A stretch of DNA of 6,702 bases from the NCBI GenBank assembly GCA_035693105.1, contig DASSHC010000369.1:1-6702 (forward strand), read 5' to 3'. Below the pieces are notes generated by a model. That model saw only the letters and a program-made list of their open reading frames with translations, was not told the DNA's origin and ran no database searches. This DNA comes from DASSHC01 sp035693105 (GTDB lineage Bacteria; Chloroflexota; Chloroflexia; Thermomicrobiales; Thermomicrobiaceae). Within the stretch, counting starts at the first letter, position 1, and the number at the start of each line of letters is the position of its first letter. The position numbers were made by a program, and so were the translations under genes. This document shows, in pieces, positions 5,238 to 6,702 of this stretch.

Positions 5238-6131
5238 CTACGATGATGGACGGCTCCCCAGCGGCGGGTAGCGCGCACCGCCATACCGGTACAGACCAAC
5301 GGCGATGGCGAAGGCCAGGGAGATGACACAGACGAGCGTGGTGGAGAGCCCCCAGAGTTGCAGCCCGGAGCCCAGCAGCAGCACGCCGAGAATCCCCTTG
5401 AGTACCGCACCGGGCACGTTGGTCGAGAGTTTCGCACCCAGGTAGATGGCGGGCAGCGCGCCGAGCAGGAGCGAGCCGGTCAGGGCGAGGCGCACATCGC
5501 CCGCCAGCAGATGGCCGAGCGCGGCGGCGCCGACTAGCGGCACGGCTTGCACCAGGTCGGTGCCCACCAGGTCGGCGGCGCGCAGCCGCGGGTAGCAGAG
5601 CATCAGCATCACGATGATCAGCGAGCCCGAGCCGACCGAGGTCAGCCCGACGATGAAGCCGCCCACCAGCCCGATCAGCACCGTCGGCAGTGGCCGCACC
5701 ACCAACCGCTCCGAGGGTCCGAGCGCGGCGGCCCGCGTGCGCCCGAACCGGCTGAGCAGCACGCGCGCGATCATGCCGGCGACCGCGGCCAGCAGGGCGG
5801 CGCCGATCGCCAGTTTGACGCGGTGTTGCAGCAGCGCGCCGTCGCCCAGCAGGTGCAGCACGAACGCCCCGGCGAAACCAGCGGGCACGCCAGCCGGCAC
5901 GATCCAGCGCACCAGTTCCCAGCGCACCGTGCCGGCGCGCTGGTGCACCGCGGCGCCGACCGGCTTCATCGTGACCGAGACCAGCAGGTCGCTGCCGACG
6001 GCGGTGGTGGGATCGACCCCGAAGAAGAGCACCAGGATGGGCGTCATCAGCGCGCCGCCGCCCATGCCGGTCAATCCGACCGAGAGGCCGACCAGCGCGC
6101 CGGCGACCGCAAGCTGCCAGGAGAGATCCAT
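5238..6131 (-). CDS. Sulfite exporter TauE/SafE family permease
   Basis: A 297-residue integral membrane protein of the TauE/SafE family (PF01925), about eight hydrophobic segments. The family's internal duplication is clear: GLTGMGGGAL (19-28) matches GLTSVGSGSL (162-171), and AVGSDLLVSVTMKPVGAAVH (44-63) matches LVGTDLVQAVPLVGAAALGH (188-207). The halves are joined by a polar linker with many Arg residues (about 123-147). Members move sulfite, sulfoacetate, organosulfonates or other anions across the inner membrane. The substrate here is unknown, and no sulfur-metabolism gene is visible beside it. The ATG at 6131 has AGAGGA with GAGG 8 bases upstream. It follows the histidine kinase on the same strand after a 153-base gap that contains small palindromes, so separate control is likely. 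An overlapping out-of-frame reading at 5173-6192 is a shadow. Confidence 0.92.
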   Translation of the reverse strand: MDLSWQLAVAGALVGLSVGLTGMGGGALMTPILVLFFGVDPTTAVGSDLLVSVTMKPVGAAVHQRAGTVRWELVRWIVPAGVPAGFAGAFVLHLLGDGALLQHRVKLAIGAALLAAVAGMIARVLLSRFGRTRAAALGPSERLVVRPLPTVLIGLVGGFIVGLTSVGSGSLIIVMLMLCYPRLRAADLVGTDLVQAVPLVGAAALGHLLAGDVRLALTGSLLLGALPAIYLGAKLSTNVPGAVLKGILGVLLLGSGLQLWGLSTTLVCVISLAFAIAVGLYRYGGARYPPLGSRPSS

Positions 6132-6159
6132 GGGTCGTTCCTCTACGAATCAGGTCGCC

Positions 6160-6245
6160 GGATCGTGTTGATCCCCCGGTCGCACGGGGCACCGCTGGCG
6201 CAGCGCATTCTCGAGAGCGCCCCCGTTTCGGTTCTCTCTAGAGAA
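6160..6245. promoter_or_regulatory. Cluster of three short palindromes upstream of the TauE-family gene
   Basis: Within the 153-base gap are GGATC-gtgtt-GATCC (6160-6174), TCTCGAGA (6209-6216) and TTCTC-tcta-GAGAA (6232-6245). The last two share the TTCTC..GAGA pattern and are centred about 26 bases apart. They could be operator sites for a dimeric regulator of the permease gene. I could not place a convincing -10 and -35 for that gene. A 5-bp hairpin at 6258-6273 (GGAGT/ACTCC) after the kinase stop lacks a T run. Confidence 0.3.
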
Positions 6246-6284
6246 TCCCAGTTCGGTGGAGTCGTCCCACTCCTGGGCGTTGGG

Positions 6285-6702
6285 TTATCGTGAAGGCGCG
6301 GGTGGCCCGCCCAGCGGCAGGCGCACGGTGAAGGTGCTGCCGGCGCCCGGCGCGCTCGCAACGCCGATGCTGCCACCGTGACGGCGGACGATCTGAGCGG
6401 TGATGTGGAGCCCCAGCCCGACCCCGCTGATGGCGCGGCTGACCGTCTCGGCGCGGGCGAACGGCTGGAAGATGCGCGCCTGCTCCTGGGGGGACATGCC
6501 GACGCCCCGGTCGGCGACCTCGACGACGGCGCAGTTCCCGTCGCGCTGGACCCGCAGCCGGATGGGACCGCCATCGGGCGAGTACTTCAACGCGTTGGTG
6601 AGCAGGTTGGTGAAGACCTGATCCAGCCGGATCGGATCCCAGTAGCCGCGCAGGGCCGGCGGCGCTTCCAGCTCCAGCCGGTGCCCGGGAAGCCGCTCCG
6701 GC
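6285..6702 (-). CDS. Histidine kinase, C-terminal ATPase domain (5' end cut by window)
   Basis: The minus-strand frame enters from the right edge (first whole codon at 6701) and gives 138 residues before TAA at 6287-6285. It is the HATPase_c domain of a two-component sensor kinase, which binds ATP and phosphorylates the conserved His of the dimerisation domain (outside the window). Visible boxes, counted from the first residue seen: N box DQVFTNLLTNALKYS (27-41, with N32 and N36), G1 box D64-R-G-V-G68, F box IFQPF (77-81), and G2 box G93-V-G-L-G-L98 followed by IVRRHGG (104-110). It ends with a short Pro/Gly tail, with no receiver domain attached at the C-terminus. An internal ATG at 6590 is not the real start, because the N box begins upstream of it. 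What it senses cannot be told. No response regulator lies downstream. Confidence 0.95.
   Translation of the reverse strand, partial: PERLPGHRLELEAPPALRGYWDPIRLDQVFTNLLTNALKYSPDGGPIRLRVQRDGNCAVVEVADRGVGMSPQEQARIFQPFARAETVSRAISGVGLGLHITAQIVRRHGGSIGVASAPGAGSTFTVRLPLGGPPAPSR

Noticed and set aside
4201..5271. Plus-strand open frame of 356 codons overlapping the peptidase in another frame
   Set aside because: Arg/Leu/Pro-rich shadow with no start signal; the catalytic domain is read in the other frame.
5173..6192. Minus-strand open frame of 339 codons overlapping the permease gene
   Set aside because: Translation is Arg/Ala/Gly-rich with no motif, whereas the overlapping frame 5238-6131 shows the duplicated TauE pattern and a ribosome site.

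Overview
The window is GC-rich (roughly two thirds or more G+C by eye) bacterial chromosomal DNA with ordinary gene density. Protein style, strong Shine-Dalgarno sites on most genes, one apparently leaderless gene and a dispersed-type palindromic repeat around GTCATCCTGAGC..GAAGGATCTC suggest a Chloroflexota (Thermomicrobia-like) bacterium. That placement is inference; no rRNA or marker gene is present.

Layout, left to right. (1) A truncated minus-strand gene at 1-308 encodes a winged-helix HTH_42/YcaQ-AlkZ type protein with a QxQ motif. It diverges from a plus-strand MFS transporter (437-1651) that resembles the fosmidomycin-resistance (Fsr) branch. Both promoters can be placed in the 128-bp gap. 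(2) The 331-bp gap at 1652-1982 is occupied mostly by nested inverted-repeat elements, followed by a promoter and a 41-residue single-pass membrane protein (1983-2108). (3) Two minus-strand SnoaL-like/ester-cyclase-type genes, tandem paralogues separated by 20 bp (2610-3023, then 2182-2589), form an operon ending at a hairpin with a T run (2112-2145). (4) A plus-strand S9-family serine peptidase (3221-5176) diverges from them. Their shared upstream region contains two 11-bp tandem repeats next to an extended -10 element. (5) Convergent with the peptidase is a minus-strand TauE/SafE permease (5238-6131), with a stem-loop between the two stops. (6) Upstream of it, on the same strand, is the ATPase end of a histidine kinase (6285-6702), cut by the window edge.

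The genes look like housekeeping or accessory metabolism: drug or metabolite efflux, small NTF2-fold enzymes, peptide degradation, anion export and sensing. They do not assemble into one pathway. I see no mobile element with a transposase, no CRISPR, no tRNA or rRNA, and no obvious new multi-gene system. The points most worth following are the AlkZ-like motif in the truncated gene, the nested palindromic repeat beside the small membrane protein, the active-site difference between the two SnoaL paralogues, and the tandem 11-bp repeats.
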